A DNA stretch of 64,000 nucleotides from Candidatus Bathyarchaeota archaeon (GTDB lineage Archaea; Thermoproteota; Bathyarchaeia; Bathyarchaeales; Bathycorpusculaceae), in contig JAOZHS010000003.1 in assembly GCA_026014745.1 (NCBI GenBank), forward strand, positions 290,137 to 354,136, given 5' to 3'. The translations under genes and the position numbers were made by a program. Below the pieces are notes generated by a model. That model was not told the origin of the DNA. It saw only the letters and a list, made by a program, of their open reading frames with translations, and searched no databases. Of the stretch, positions 16,931-26,286 are shown piece after piece (position 1 is the first letter of the stretch; each line of letters starts with the position of its first letter).

Positions 16931-19615
16931 TTATGGTCGCTTCCTGATGGCCATCAACAATACAACGCCGACGATGGCGACAGCGATGATTATAGCAATT
17001 CCGACGCCAAGGATGTAGGTCTCTGTCTGGGGTAAAGTAATTGCTTGTTGCGGAGTTGCAGTTGGAGCCGCTTCATCCACGGAAAGATAGGTTGTTGCTG
17101 AAGATGGGTAATACGAGTGTGTGCCATCAAATCGAGCGAAGATAGTGTATAAGCCGGGAACTTCAGGGTGGAATGCGAAGCCGTAGTTTCCGTTTCCGTC
17201 GCTGGTAGTGTTGCCGATTTTGTAGTAGTTGCCGTTGGGGTCGAGAGTTTCAAAGACCATGTCGACGCCTTTGAGGTCAAGGGGTTTGCCTTGGTCCATG
17301 AAGAGGTATTCCATCCATGCTTGCATGTCAGCGTCGCAAATAGCGGGGGTACCTTTGAGCGGGGTTTCTAAGCCACCGTTTATGTCACGACTGCCAGAAC
17401 GTGAGTCATCTGTAACTGTACCCGTTATCAGTACGGTGCTGCCAAATGTTGAAACCTCAGGTGATGCTGCGACTGTAGTTGCACTTGCGCCTTTACCATA
17501 GCAGTAGATGCGGTTGTCGTAGAGGTTGAGGGTTACGATGTTGCCGTCTGCAACCACTGCGCCGCTTCCTGCGCCCATGCCTGCACCCCAGTTGTTGATC
17601 TTCCAAAGTTCAACACCGTTTGATGCATTGACACAGCGCAAGTACGAGCCACGCCACAGGGGTTGAGTGGGAGAGTGTTCGCTAGAGGTCAAGTATAGTT
17701 TGCCGTCTGCAACGCAGGCGATGCCGATGGGGTAATTACCATATGGAGATTCATCGCCGTATTGAGCAGCAGTGTAGTTCCAGAGAAGTTCACCGGTTTT
17801 AATATCGTAGGCATTCATTATGCCGCCGTAACCAAGCGATAGCAGTTTACCTTGGTATATGTTGTAGGATAATCCGTAGAAGTTCATTTGCGATTCAGGC
17901 GTACTTGTCTTCCACAATTGCTGCATCGTGTCGAGGCTGTAGCACCACCAGTTCCTTGAAAGAGATTCACTGTAGAGGAAAACGCCATCTTCAGGGTCAA
18001 CAACAGGTCCACTCATAGCGCCACTTGTGAATGTACCAAATGCTGATAGGCTGTTGTAAGTTGTCTCTGGAGGCGTGAATTTGCGGTTCCAAAGGGTAGC
18101 ACCCATTGGGCCCTTTGAGGGGTCAAGATTCAACGCCCAGAGGTTGCCTTGAACGATTGTTTCGTTGGGGGAGTTCTTTCCGGCTGTGCCGCCGATAATC
18201 ATGTTGCCTTCGCGAACTGCATAGATGGTACCTGAAATGTCACTGCCTATGGATACGTTTAATGAGTAGCCGTTGTTGCCGTCGAAGGTTTTGTTAAGTG
18301 TAGGTCGCCACATCCAATAGTCGTTACTGGCGAAGTATGGCTTGTACCAGATGGCTTGGCTGGTGTTCCAAACTTGCAGGTAATTTTTGGGGTTGGTGGT
18401 GTTTCCGTAGTTTTGTATGTGGTATGCGGTTATGCTTCCGTCTTTGCCATAGACTTGGTCGTAGCTGACAAAGAAGCCTCCGCCGCCTGTTGCCCAGCTG
18501 GGTATGTTGTTAATGCTACAGATGTAGTTGCTTGAGTATGCATCAAACATCATCCAAGACGCATTGGGGTTGGGTGTGCCAAAGAAGTCTGCGTAGGGTT
18601 TGCTCCATAGATAGGGGAAGCCGCCGTGTTGGTTAGGTGACTCGTAATCGTAGATTTGTCCAAAAGAGAGCGCTTCGCCTGCGATGCTGCCTGATGAGGA
18701 GAAACCGCCGCCTGTTCCAACGACTGGGCCCGTGGTGTTGTGGAAGTAGAGGGTTTCGCCAGTGTATAAGTCAAGGCAGTACCAGCCTTCTCGGGGCAGT
18801 GATTGAACGTTGTAGAACACTTTGCCGTCAAGAATTATTGGGGGCGTAAAGGATAGACCTTCGTAGTGCGCAGTTTGATATCCTGTTTCGCCGAATCGTT
18901 CGTCCATGATGCCGCCAGACCACATGGGTGTTGCCCATAAAATGTGGGCGCTTTCAGGTCCTAGTCCGTAACCGAAGTTTTGTGTTGGACCATTTACTTG
19001 GGCTGCTCCAGCTAACCAGTTGCCAGCTAGCACATACTGGTTTCTGCTCATAGCGTTTATGGGGCGTGTCCAATAGCTGTCAGGTAGTGGTGCTTCAGGC
19101 CACATGGGGATTGGAGCTTCTTGCACTGTTAGGGTTATGGGGTCGCTTTGGCTGGCGAGGTAGGTGTCGTTCATATTGTTGTATCCAGAACTCATTGCAC
19201 CAAATCCTGGAGGTAAGCCGTTAGGTGAACCGTCAATTTTCTTTGAATCCATGCGAGCGACGATAGTGTAGTCTCCAACTTCAGTAGGTGAGAAAGTTGT
19301 CCATGAACCGCCGACTGGGTCGGAAAGGAAGGGCCCCAGTGTTGATTCGACTCCGGCAGGTGAGGTTATGTCAATCCAGAATGTCCATGCGTCGCCATAC
19401 TTGCCCTGCGCTGTAGGTGGCACTGCATTGCTCCAGAAGACTATGACTGTTGTTTGTCCAACGCCTATGACTTCGTTTGTGACTGCAACGTATGTCCAAG
19501 TTGGCACATTCCATGGAGGGGTGTGTGCCTCAGTGAGGGGTAATGCAATCATCGAAATTGTTATGGATAACATTAGGCTCAACGCGAATGTTAACATTAT
19601 TTTCTTTTTTTGCAT
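16931..19615 (-). CDS. Exported PQQ-type beta-propeller protein with C-terminal membrane anchor
   Basis: An 894-residue surface protein. A Sec signal (residues 5-30) is followed by an N-terminal Ig-like domain (about 35-170), a PQQ/BamB-like propeller (about 185-700) with recurring Trp-rich blades and LYCL/VNASNGVELWK-like strands, a second Ig-like domain (about 720-850) and a membrane helix with a basic tail (AIRKRP). Such proteins are common in Bathyarchaeia and Methanomassiliicoccales surfaces; a redox cofactor is not assured because propellers of this kind are often structural. It is divergent from the TrmB gene. Confidence 0.85.
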   Translation of the reverse strand: MQKKKIMLTFALSLMLSITISMIALPLTEAHTPPWNVPTWTYVAVTNEVIGVGQTTVIVFWSNAVPPTAQGKYGDAWTFWIDITSPAGVESTLGPFLSDPVGGSWTTFSPTEVGDYTIVARMDSKKIDGSPNGLPPGFGAMSSGYNNMNDTYLASQSDPITLTVQEAPIPMWPEAPLPDSYWTRPINAMSRNQYVLAGNWLAGAAQVNGPTQNFGYGLGPESAHILWATPMWSGGIMDERFGETGYQTAHYEGLSFTPPIILDGKVFYNVQSLPREGWYCLDLYTGETLYFHNTTGPVVGTGGGFSSSGSIAGEALSFGQIYDYESPNQHGGFPYLWSKPYADFFGTPNPNASWMMFDAYSSNYICSINNIPSWATGGGGFFVSYDQVYGKDGSITAYHIQNYGNTTNPKNYLQVWNTSQAIWYKPYFASNDYWMWRPTLNKTFDGNNGYSLNVSIGSDISGTIYAVREGNMIIGGTAGKNSPNETIVQGNLWALNLDPSKGPMGATLWNRKFTPPETTYNSLSAFGTFTSGAMSGPVVDPEDGVFLYSESLSRNWWCYSLDTMQQLWKTSTPESQMNFYGLSYNIYQGKLLSLGYGGIMNAYDIKTGELLWNYTAAQYGDESPYGNYPIGIACVADGKLYLTSSEHSPTQPLWRGSYLRCVNASNGVELWKINNWGAGMGAGSGAVVADGNIVTLNLYDNRIYCYGKGASATTVAASPEVSTFGSTVLITGTVTDDSRSGSRDINGGLETPLKGTPAICDADMQAWMEYLFMDQGKPLDLKGVDMVFETLDPNGNYYKIGNTTSDGNGNYGFAFHPEVPGLYTIFARFDGTHSYYPSSATTYLSVDEAAPTATPQQAITLPQTETYILGVGIAIIIAVAIVGVVLLMAIRKRP

Positions 19616-19731
19616 AATTTTTCGCCTTTTTCTGTGTTAGCCACTTTTTGGTTTTTTCTATAAAAGTAAGCGCCGTAAGTTTGTTTAACATAGCCTGTCG
19701 TAAGAGAGTAAGCTGACAAGCGTTTAACGGA

Positions 19732-19751
19732 AATTAATAAATATATAATCA
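19732..19751 (+). promoter_or_regulatory. TATA-rich promoter of the TrmB-type regulator
   Basis: AAATTAATAAATATATAATC ends 29 bases before the TTG start at 19781, ideal for a TATA box with a short leader containing GAGGCAGGG. The opposite-strand promoter for the propeller gene must also lie in this 165-bp region. Confidence 0.5.
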
Positions 19752-19780
19752 GTTGATACACGAAAAGCAGAGGCAGGGCT

Positions 19781-20620
19781 TTGAAGGGGTTAGGTGAAGC
19801 TCAAACTCTGATGAATCTGGGTTTGACTGCATCTCAAGGCAAGGTGTACCTTGCGCTTCTACGATTAAGAGGCGGCTCAAAAGGGACAATCATTGCAAAA
19901 TTTGCTGGTGTCCCTCGACAAGACGTCTATCGGCTTCTAGATGAGCTACAAGCCTTGGGCATTGTCCAGAAGACACTGGCTAGACCCGCAAAGTTTCGCA
20001 GTGTTCCCCCACAAGAAGCGGTTAATATTCTTCTACAAAGAAAAATCGGCGACTTCGACGAATTAAAAGATCAAGCCCAACAGTTTGTTCAAAGAGCCAC
20101 TCTAAACTTAAATGAAATACCCCTCCTATCCGAAGAGGAACAATTCGCATTAATCACCGAACGAGAAGCCATCATCAACAAGATAAAAGAAGAATTGGAT
20201 AACCTCCAGCACACCGTTGACTGCGTCGCTTCAATTAATGAGGTCCTGCCGTGGTTTGATTTTTTGTCGGGTTCCGTTGATTCTTTGTTGAACAGGGGTT
20301 TAAAAGTCCGTTGGATTACAGCGATACCCGACAGGAACCAGTTGCCCAAACAGTACCAAAATTGCCTAAAATACCGCAATTTCAACATCAAATATCTGTC
20401 AAGCCCCCTAAAGCCTAAATGCGTAATTTTCGACGGCAAAGTAGTCCTGTTAAGCACTTTCACAGGCTCCAGTTTCATGCATTTGCCCTCATTATGGTCA
20501 AATAACGAGTCTTTACTAAACGTCGTGATGGGTTATTTTGAAGCTTGCTGGAAAAACGCTACTCTACATTACCCAGTAGAAAATAAAAAATGTGTAGAAA
20601 TGTTCACAACAAAAAGATAA
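19781..20620 (+). CDS. TrmB-family transcriptional regulator
   Basis: A 279-residue DNA-binding protein. The N-terminal winged helix (about 8-75) shows the family pattern MNLGLTASQGKVYLALLRL and RQDVYRLLDELQALGIV. The C-terminal part (about 110-260) is the PLD-like effector domain of TrmB proteins without the maltose-binding extension. TTG start with GAGG 8-9 nt upstream. TrmB proteins often control sugar transport or metabolism. The target is not evident, but it faces the beta-propeller gene. Confidence 0.88.
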   Translation: MKGLGEAQTLMNLGLTASQGKVYLALLRLRGGSKGTIIAKFAGVPRQDVYRLLDELQALGIVQKTLARPAKFRSVPPQEAVNILLQRKIGDFDELKDQAQQFVQRATLNLNEIPLLSEEEQFALITEREAIINKIKEELDNLQHTVDCVASINEVLPWFDFLSGSVDSLLNRGLKVRWITAIPDRNQLPKQYQNCLKYRNFNIKYLSSPLKPKCVIFDGKVVLLSTFTGSSFMHLPSLWSNNESLLNVVMGYFEACWKNATLHYPVENKKCVEMFTTKR

Positions 20621-20662
20621 CCAACCCGTTTGAGTACTCAGCACGTGATTGTGTCGTCTACA

Positions 20663-21388
20663 TTACAAATAGTAATCTGCCGCTTCTTCAGCGACCCTTG
20701 CCTTTGCGGTCCTTTTTCCAAAGTAGAGATTGATTAAACGGGCAATTAAAATCGCGATGTACAAAACGCCCACTATGGGTTCTATCATGACTATTGACTG
20801 AGCTTGTAAAGTAATTGGAGTTAAAACGCCGCCAACGCTGGTTAGTACATAATAACTAAAGTAAATAAAAACTGGAAAGCCCAACGTACCTTCGGGGGTT
20901 ACAACCACAAATGACCCCGGAGTAACCAGTTCTACTAAGTGATAAAATGAACCCCACGTCAACCCTATTAACAGGTATGTGGCGATACCGCCCCAGATAT
21001 AGTCAGAAGTGAAATGCTCTTCAACTTTGTTTGTCGCTAAGTCAGCAAAGATAATAATGGTTACCGACGCTAAAGTTAGCGAGGTTAGAATTCTGTTAAC
21101 TAATTCAGTTGTATCTGTTGCGAGGATAATGTTTAGAGCAATCGAGAAAAGAGTTGCACATATGAGCAATAAACAAATTTTTCCACCAACCCTTACGCGG
21201 TAAACAGAGAAGCTGATGGTGATTAAAATGAAGGCTACCCAGAACCCAAGTATCAGTCGACCAAAGGCGTATTGAGTGAAGGTATAGGGAATTATGATTA
21301 GAAAAATCATGATAGATATGCAAACTAGCAGATATTTTGTTCTAGCAAGCCAACTTCGAATTTTACACCAAGAAAGCCCTTTTAACAT
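20663..21388 (-). CDS. Membrane protein with two-helix ion-channel (pore-loop) domain
   Basis: About 241 residues from ATG 21388 (preceded by AGGCGGTGG); an in-frame ATG at 21475 would add 29 residues. Four or five N-terminal membrane segments precede a terminal pore module: helix, pore loop YYVLTSVGGVLTP, helix (EPIVGVLYIAILIARLINLY). The loop aligns with K+ channel filters of the TTVGYGDxxP kind but has SVGGV instead of TVGYG, so ion selectivity may be lost or altered. No RCK domain is seen. It is next to a ClC-type channel. Confidence 0.75.
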   Translation of the reverse strand: MLKGLSWCKIRSWLARTKYLLVCISIMIFLIIIPYTFTQYAFGRLILGFWVAFILITISFSVYRVRVGGKICLLLICATLFSIALNIILATDTTELVNRILTSLTLASVTIIIFADLATNKVEEHFTSDYIWGGIATYLLIGLTWGSFYHLVELVTPGSFVVVTPEGTLGFPVFIYFSYYVLTSVGGVLTPITLQAQSIVMIEPIVGVLYIAILIARLINLYFGKRTAKARVAEEAADYYL

Positions 21389-21588
21389 TGCCCACCGCCT
21401 AAAAAAGAAGTTAACAGAGCCAGAAAAGAGCACTATTCTTTTCAAAGAACTCTGCGTTTGTGGGTTTTTAAACATTTAACCATTTCACCAAAGCCTCATT
21501 TGCAGGTCTATCAAAAGGTAGAAAGATATGATTGTGCGCTCACAATAACAAATTTTTATCCGTAAGCAAGCATGTCCCCTTTTAGGCA

Positions 21589-22863
21589 TTGCATACCGTT
21601 TTTTTGGGTTCAACTATGACCAAAGATGACACATCTATTTTTTCGTCAGCATCTCATCTTGTAAGAGTACTCATCCTAGCAGCCATCATAGGCGCAATAA
21701 CTAGTCTACTAACAATCGTTTACCTGTTTATTGTTAGCTGGGGCGAAGCATTCTTTGAAACACCACCTCAAGGACTGCAGATAGAAATGTTTTGGCCCCT
21801 TATTCTGCTGACTATAGGCGGAGTAGTTGTTGGGTTAACTATCAAATATGCTGGAGAACACATCCAGTTAGGGTCAACCCAAAAAGAGTTCACTGAAAAA
21901 AAAGGACGCTTAGATTACCGCCATTTACCGAGCATAGTAACGCAATGTGTACTTTCTCTGTGGAGTGGGGCTTCAGTTGGTCCAGAAGGGGGACTGGCAG
22001 ATGTAGGCGGTGGCACGGCTACGCTGCTTGCAGAAAAGCTCAAGATTAGAGCAAGCTCGATAATTTTTGTAACTTACTGCGGTGTGGCGGGCAGTTTCGG
22101 GTCTTTTTTTGGGAGCCCACTTATAGGCGCTTTCGTAGCCATGGAGTACCTGTTTATCCAAGGAATACCCTATGTTGAATTGCTTGTCCCCGGATTAGTC
22201 TCAGCAACTGTGGGCTACTTGGTTTATTATCATGTTTTCAACATTACCATTTCAGGAATTTTGATCTTCCCAGAATATGCCTCACCATTATTCATTGATC
22301 TCCTTTGGGCACTTGTGATAGGAGTAATTGGCGGGTTTTTTGGGGTATATTACAGGTGGCTGTATGCAAAACTCGAAAAGCACCTGTTCAACAGACTAAA
22401 AAGCAGCCCAATTAAAAGAGGTTTAATTGGAGGAGTAACTGTGGGTCTTATTGGCTCGTTTGTTCCCTTACTACTCCACTCAGGTCAAACCGAAATAGTT
22501 AGCATTCTATTCCAAAGCAGCGCGTACACGGTTGGTTTTCTACTGCTTCTCATGATAGGCAAATCTTTTGTAACAGCAATATCGTTTAACACAGTTTTTA
22601 AGGGAGGACCAGTTTTTCCCTATCTATTCATGGGCGGCACAATGGGTTTAGCTATCACCCAATTGTTACCCTTTATTCCGCAAGGTGTCGGAGTCACCGC
22701 GGGCATGGCAGCCGTTGCTAGCGCCCTCTTTCCCTTACCTATTTCAGTAATTCTCCTTGTTTCATTGATGTCCCAAATCAACTTGATTCCCATGATAGCC
22801 ATAGCATCAATTGTTGGCTTTCTAATTAATCGGTATATGACTAAATTTGTAGCCGCCAAGTAA
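21589..22863 (+). CDS. ClC-family chloride channel/transporter
   Basis: A 424-residue membrane protein. The block SLWSGASVGPEGGLADVGGG is the ClC GxExGP-like gating region with its Glu, and the second half shows the LLxxGKSFVTAISFNTVFKG segment typical of the family's inverted repeat. The TTG at 21589 has an AGG 4 nt before it; ATG 21616 is an alternative start. There is no CBS domain. It may balance charge during proton-coupled transport. Channel versus H+/Cl- exchanger cannot be decided. Confidence 0.85.
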   Translation: MHTVFLGSTMTKDDTSIFSSASHLVRVLILAAIIGAITSLLTIVYLFIVSWGEAFFETPPQGLQIEMFWPLILLTIGGVVVGLTIKYAGEHIQLGSTQKEFTEKKGRLDYRHLPSIVTQCVLSLWSGASVGPEGGLADVGGGTATLLAEKLKIRASSIIFVTYCGVAGSFGSFFGSPLIGAFVAMEYLFIQGIPYVELLVPGLVSATVGYLVYYHVFNITISGILIFPEYASPLFIDLLWALVIGVIGGFFGVYYRWLYAKLEKHLFNRLKSSPIKRGLIGGVTVGLIGSFVPLLLHSGQTEIVSILFQSSAYTVGFLLLLMIGKSFVTAISFNTVFKGGPVFPYLFMGGTMGLAITQLLPFIPQGVGVTAGMAAVASALFPLPISVILLVSLMSQINLIPMIAIASIVGFLINRYMTKFVAAK

Positions 22864-22954
22864 CTAGCTGACCAATCAATTAGGCACTTGCCTTGAACCA
22901 TCAGTACAAAAAGAAAATATACTCGAATTAATATTGAAACAATAGGTCACTTTT

Positions 22955-23323
22955 TTGGAAGATAATACACGTCTAGCACTTATTCGCACCTTACTTGCTG
23001 CAGAAAGAAATTACTTAGCCATAGAAAGAACGCAACTATCCCAGTTACGCACCGGTTTATCGCTTGCCGTTATCGCCCCCTCGGCTGCAGCAACCTTGTC
23101 ATACGCTTTTAGTTATTTTCCCGAAAGCATCCAAGTCGAGATCATATTTTATATCTTTTTTACAGCACTCACAGTATTTGGAACATACATGAGTATTTCG
23201 GCATACCGAAAATTGAGTAAGACAAGAAAAGTTCAAAAAATAATCCGAAATAGACAAACAGAAGTCATGTCACAAACAGAATTTTTAGAGCAATATTTCA
23301 AAGATATCCTGATAAAAAGCTAA
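22955..23323 (+). CDS. DUF202-like small membrane protein
   Basis: A 122-residue protein with TTG start. RTLLAAERNYLAIERTQLSQ followed by RTGLSLAVIAP matches the DUF202 (YidH-like) pattern of an amphipathic helix leading into membrane segments. Two hydrophobic helices (about 35-55 and 62-82) are followed by a charged, helical tail of 40 residues. It follows the ClC gene by 91 bases on the same strand and may be co-transcribed. Function of the family is unknown. Confidence 0.7.
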   Translation: MEDNTRLALIRTLLAAERNYLAIERTQLSQLRTGLSLAVIAPSAAATLSYAFSYFPESIQVEIIFYIFFTALTVFGTYMSISAYRKLSKTRKVQKIIRNRQTEVMSQTEFLEQYFKDILIKS

Positions 23324-23357
23324 AAGGCTAAGCATTGCTGAGAAAAAGATTCCACGA

Positions 23358-24554
23358 TTATTTGTGCCAAAGCTCCATAATATCTGAAGCAGGATAACCC
23401 GCGCGCAACAAATCTGCCATAATTTGCATTGGTTCTTTTGTATGCGTAAAAAAATCTTTCAACCCTACGCACAACCAATTCAGGTTTTCTTCGCCATCAA
23501 GTGTTCTTAGAACACGATTTTTTGGGCATTCCCCGTAACAAGTAAACAAGAACTCGCATGCTCGACAGTAATGGGGAATTTTTTTCCATTTGGCATCTCC
23601 AAAATTCTTTTGTTTACTGCTAAAAACAAGGTCCGCCAATGGAGTGTCTAGTATATTCCCTAAAAGGTAGTTTGGTTCTACAAAGTGGTCGCAGCTATAA
23701 ACGTCGCCGTTATGTTCGAGAGCGACACCCTCCCCACATTTGGGGCTCAATATACAAAGAGACGAATAACCCCGAACATACGAGCATAACACGCCATCGA
23801 AAAACTGAATAAACATCTTGCCAACATCGTGAGCTATCCATTCATCAAAAATATCAATTAAAAACCGCCCATACTGATTCGGATTCACCGAGCGATCAGT
23901 AATACAGTTGCCTTCTTGGTTTCCTGTTTCATTGTCTCTCTCAACAATAGGAATAAACTGCAGAAAAGGCGTTTTTAATTCATCACGAAAAAAACGGTAA
24001 ACTTCAAGCGGGTGCTGGCTGTTTACTGCGTTAATGGTGCAGAGAATATTAAATTCAACGTTGTGTTGCCGCATCAGATGGACGCTACGGAGTACCTTGT
24101 CAAAAACAGAATTGCCCAGTTTGTCTTTTCGGTAAGCATCATGCATTTTTTTGGGACCATCAACGCTTAAACCCACCAAAAAATTATTATCATGCAAAAA
24201 ACGGCACCATTCATCATCAATCAAAACACCATTGGTTTGTAAAGTATTCTCAACCGTCACGCCAGAGCGAACTGTCTGCTTTATTACGTCCATGGCGCGG
24301 CGAAAAAAGTCTAAACCCATCAGTGTGGGTTCGCCGCCCTGCCAAGCAATAGTTACAGTAGGTGACGTGTGAGCCTCTATGGTTTGGTGGATGTATTTTT
24401 CCATGATTTCCAATGACATTTGGAAGTTACTGTTGGGGTACAGTTGCTTCTTTTTTAAATAGAAGCAGTAATCGCAGTTTAGGTTGCACATAGAACCCGC
24501 AGGCTTAGCCATGACGTGAAAAGCCCGAACTGCTTGCTCTCTTTGAGTCATCAT
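23358..24554 (-). CDS. Anaerobic sulfatase-maturating radical SAM enzyme
   Basis: Converts the active-site Cys or Ser of a sulfatase to formylglycine without oxygen. The radical SAM cluster CNLNCDYC (residues about 23-30) follows FHVMAKPAGSM, a signature of anSME-type enzymes. The C-terminal SPASM region provides further Cys (CGEG, CDHF, CRACEFLFTCYGECPKN). Length of about 398 residues is typical. It lies 20-odd bases downstream of a sulfatase gene on the same strand, its likely substrate. The start is ATG 24554, with TTG 24557 one codon earlier. Confidence 0.93.
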   Translation of the reverse strand: MMTQREQAVRAFHVMAKPAGSMCNLNCDYCFYLKKKQLYPNSNFQMSLEIMEKYIHQTIEAHTSPTVTIAWQGGEPTLMGLDFFRRAMDVIKQTVRSGVTVENTLQTNGVLIDDEWCRFLHDNNFLVGLSVDGPKKMHDAYRKDKLGNSVFDKVLRSVHLMRQHNVEFNILCTINAVNSQHPLEVYRFFRDELKTPFLQFIPIVERDNETGNQEGNCITDRSVNPNQYGRFLIDIFDEWIAHDVGKMFIQFFDGVLCSYVRGYSSLCILSPKCGEGVALEHNGDVYSCDHFVEPNYLLGNILDTPLADLVFSSKQKNFGDAKWKKIPHYCRACEFLFTCYGECPKNRVLRTLDGEENLNWLCVGLKDFFTHTKEPMQIMADLLRAGYPASDIMELWHK

Positions 24555-24576
24555 CAAATCTCAAGATTAGTTATGG

Positions 24577-26061
24577 TTAGTGTAGACCAGCTCCATTTGC
24601 ATCCTTTAACTGCTCCATCACGCGATCCAAATTAAACGCGGCAGGTTTCTGACGGGGGGGAAACTCTTTAAAACTCTGAATCATTTCTGCCACATATGCT
24701 TGAGCTGGAACAACCAAAAACGCATGCTCAATAACCCAATCCCAATACGTATTTGAGTTCTCATCTGCACGCTCAAAGGGATCTCGGCGCAAATTAAAAA
24801 TCTTCGGAACCCGCAACGGAACAAAAGGCTCAGCCCACAACGCCAAAGTTTTAGCTCGTTGCTCCATAAAAACCAACTTCCAATCATTATACCTAAGTGC
24901 CACAAGCTGACCATCATCATCGATATAGAAAAACGATTTGCGGGGGCTTTCTTTTTCTTGCCCCATAAAGTAAGGCAACATGTTGATGCCATCGATGTGT
25001 ACTTTAAACTTCTTTGAACCCGCAGTGTAACCTTGTAGTAATTTTTCTTTTACGTTCGGCTCTCCTGAAGCTGCTAAAAGCGTTGGAAGCCAATCCTGAT
25101 GAGAAACAATACCATTTAAAACCAGACCTGCAGGAAACTTGTTGGGCCAGCGAGCAAAAGCGGGAACGCGCCAAGCGCCCTCCCAGTTAGTGTTTTTCTC
25201 GCTCCTAAAGGGAGTTATCCCACCATCAGGCCACGCATTGTAGTGAGGACCATTATCTGTTGAATACATTACCAAAGTGTCTCCCGCTATGTCTAATTCG
25301 TCGAGTTTACCCAGAAGTTTACCGATGTTTTCATCGTGGGCAACCATCACATCATTATAAAATCCGCCTTTGCCACTTTTACCCAAATGCTTCGCTGCGG
25401 GATGAGTTCTAAAATGCATAGCTGTAGTGTTATACCAAACAAAAAATGGTTTTCCCGACTTTTTAGTGTCCTCAATAAATCTGAGGGCATTCTCAGTTAT
25501 TTCATCATCAATAGTCTCCATTCGTTTCTTATTCAACGGTCCAGTGTCGTCAATTTTGCCGCCAGCAAAACTATGCAGAACCCCACGAGGACCAAACTTT
25601 TTTCTAAATTCGAAATCTTTAGGATAATCAGGGTCTTCAGGCTCCTCCTCCGCGTTTAAATGGTACAAGTTTCCAAAAAACTCATCAAACCCATGATTTG
25701 TGGGCAAAAAGTCGTCACGGTCGCCTAAATGGTTTTTACCGAATTGCCCCGTGGCGTAGCCTAATGGTTTAAGCAATTCAGCGATTGTTGGATCTTCCGG
25801 TCGTAATCCCAAGTCAGCGCCAGGCATTCCCACCTTTGTTAAGCCAGTTCTAACAGGGTTTTGACCAGTAATAAATGCGGCACGTCCAGCAGTACAACTT
25901 TGTTGACCATAATAGTCCGTGAAAGAAATTCCTTCGTTAGCTATGCGGTCTATATTGGGCGTTTGATACCCCATTTGAGCTCTGCTGTTGTAGCTGATGT
26001 TCCACCAGCCGATGTCATCGCCCCACATTACAAGAATATTAGGTTTGGTATTTTGACTCAC
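24577..26061 (-). CDS. Cys-type arylsulfatase
   Basis: About 494 residues of the S1 sulfatase family. NILVMWGDDIGW gives the metal-binding Asp pair, and SCTAGRAAFITGQNP supplies the CxAxR modification motif whose Cys becomes formylglycine. Further ligands follow (MYSTDNGPHYNAWPDGG, with DN). No signal peptide is visible, so the enzyme looks cytosolic. GTG 26061 is preferred because AGGTGA lies 8 nt upstream; a TTG two codons earlier is too close to it. It forms a pair with the maturase gene. The substrate (sulfated sugar or aryl sulfate) is unknown. Confidence 0.92.
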   Translation of the reverse strand: MSQNTKPNILVMWGDDIGWWNISYNSRAQMGYQTPNIDRIANEGISFTDYYGQQSCTAGRAAFITGQNPVRTGLTKVGMPGADLGLRPEDPTIAELLKPLGYATGQFGKNHLGDRDDFLPTNHGFDEFFGNLYHLNAEEEPEDPDYPKDFEFRKKFGPRGVLHSFAGGKIDDTGPLNKKRMETIDDEITENALRFIEDTKKSGKPFFVWYNTTAMHFRTHPAAKHLGKSGKGGFYNDVMVAHDENIGKLLGKLDELDIAGDTLVMYSTDNGPHYNAWPDGGITPFRSEKNTNWEGAWRVPAFARWPNKFPAGLVLNGIVSHQDWLPTLLAASGEPNVKEKLLQGYTAGSKKFKVHIDGINMLPYFMGQEKESPRKSFFYIDDDGQLVALRYNDWKLVFMEQRAKTLALWAEPFVPLRVPKIFNLRRDPFERADENSNTYWDWVIEHAFLVVPAQAYVAEMIQSFKEFPPRQKPAAFNLDRVMEQLKDANGAGLH

Positions 26062-26286
26062 GCACAATCACCTAAAAAAACTCAAAAAAGACATGTACCA
26101 TTGGGCTGTATCGGGTACTTAATGATTTGTGGTTACCTTATCACAGTACAACCCGTAGGGACAAACACAGCAGACCCTTTGACCTGCCAATTGGGCAAGT
26201 AAAAAACGAAAATGAAATGCTGAAAGAAGACTCCAGCAGACAACTCTAAGCAAACGGGCAAGCGCCCACTCGCTTAATTTTTTGAA

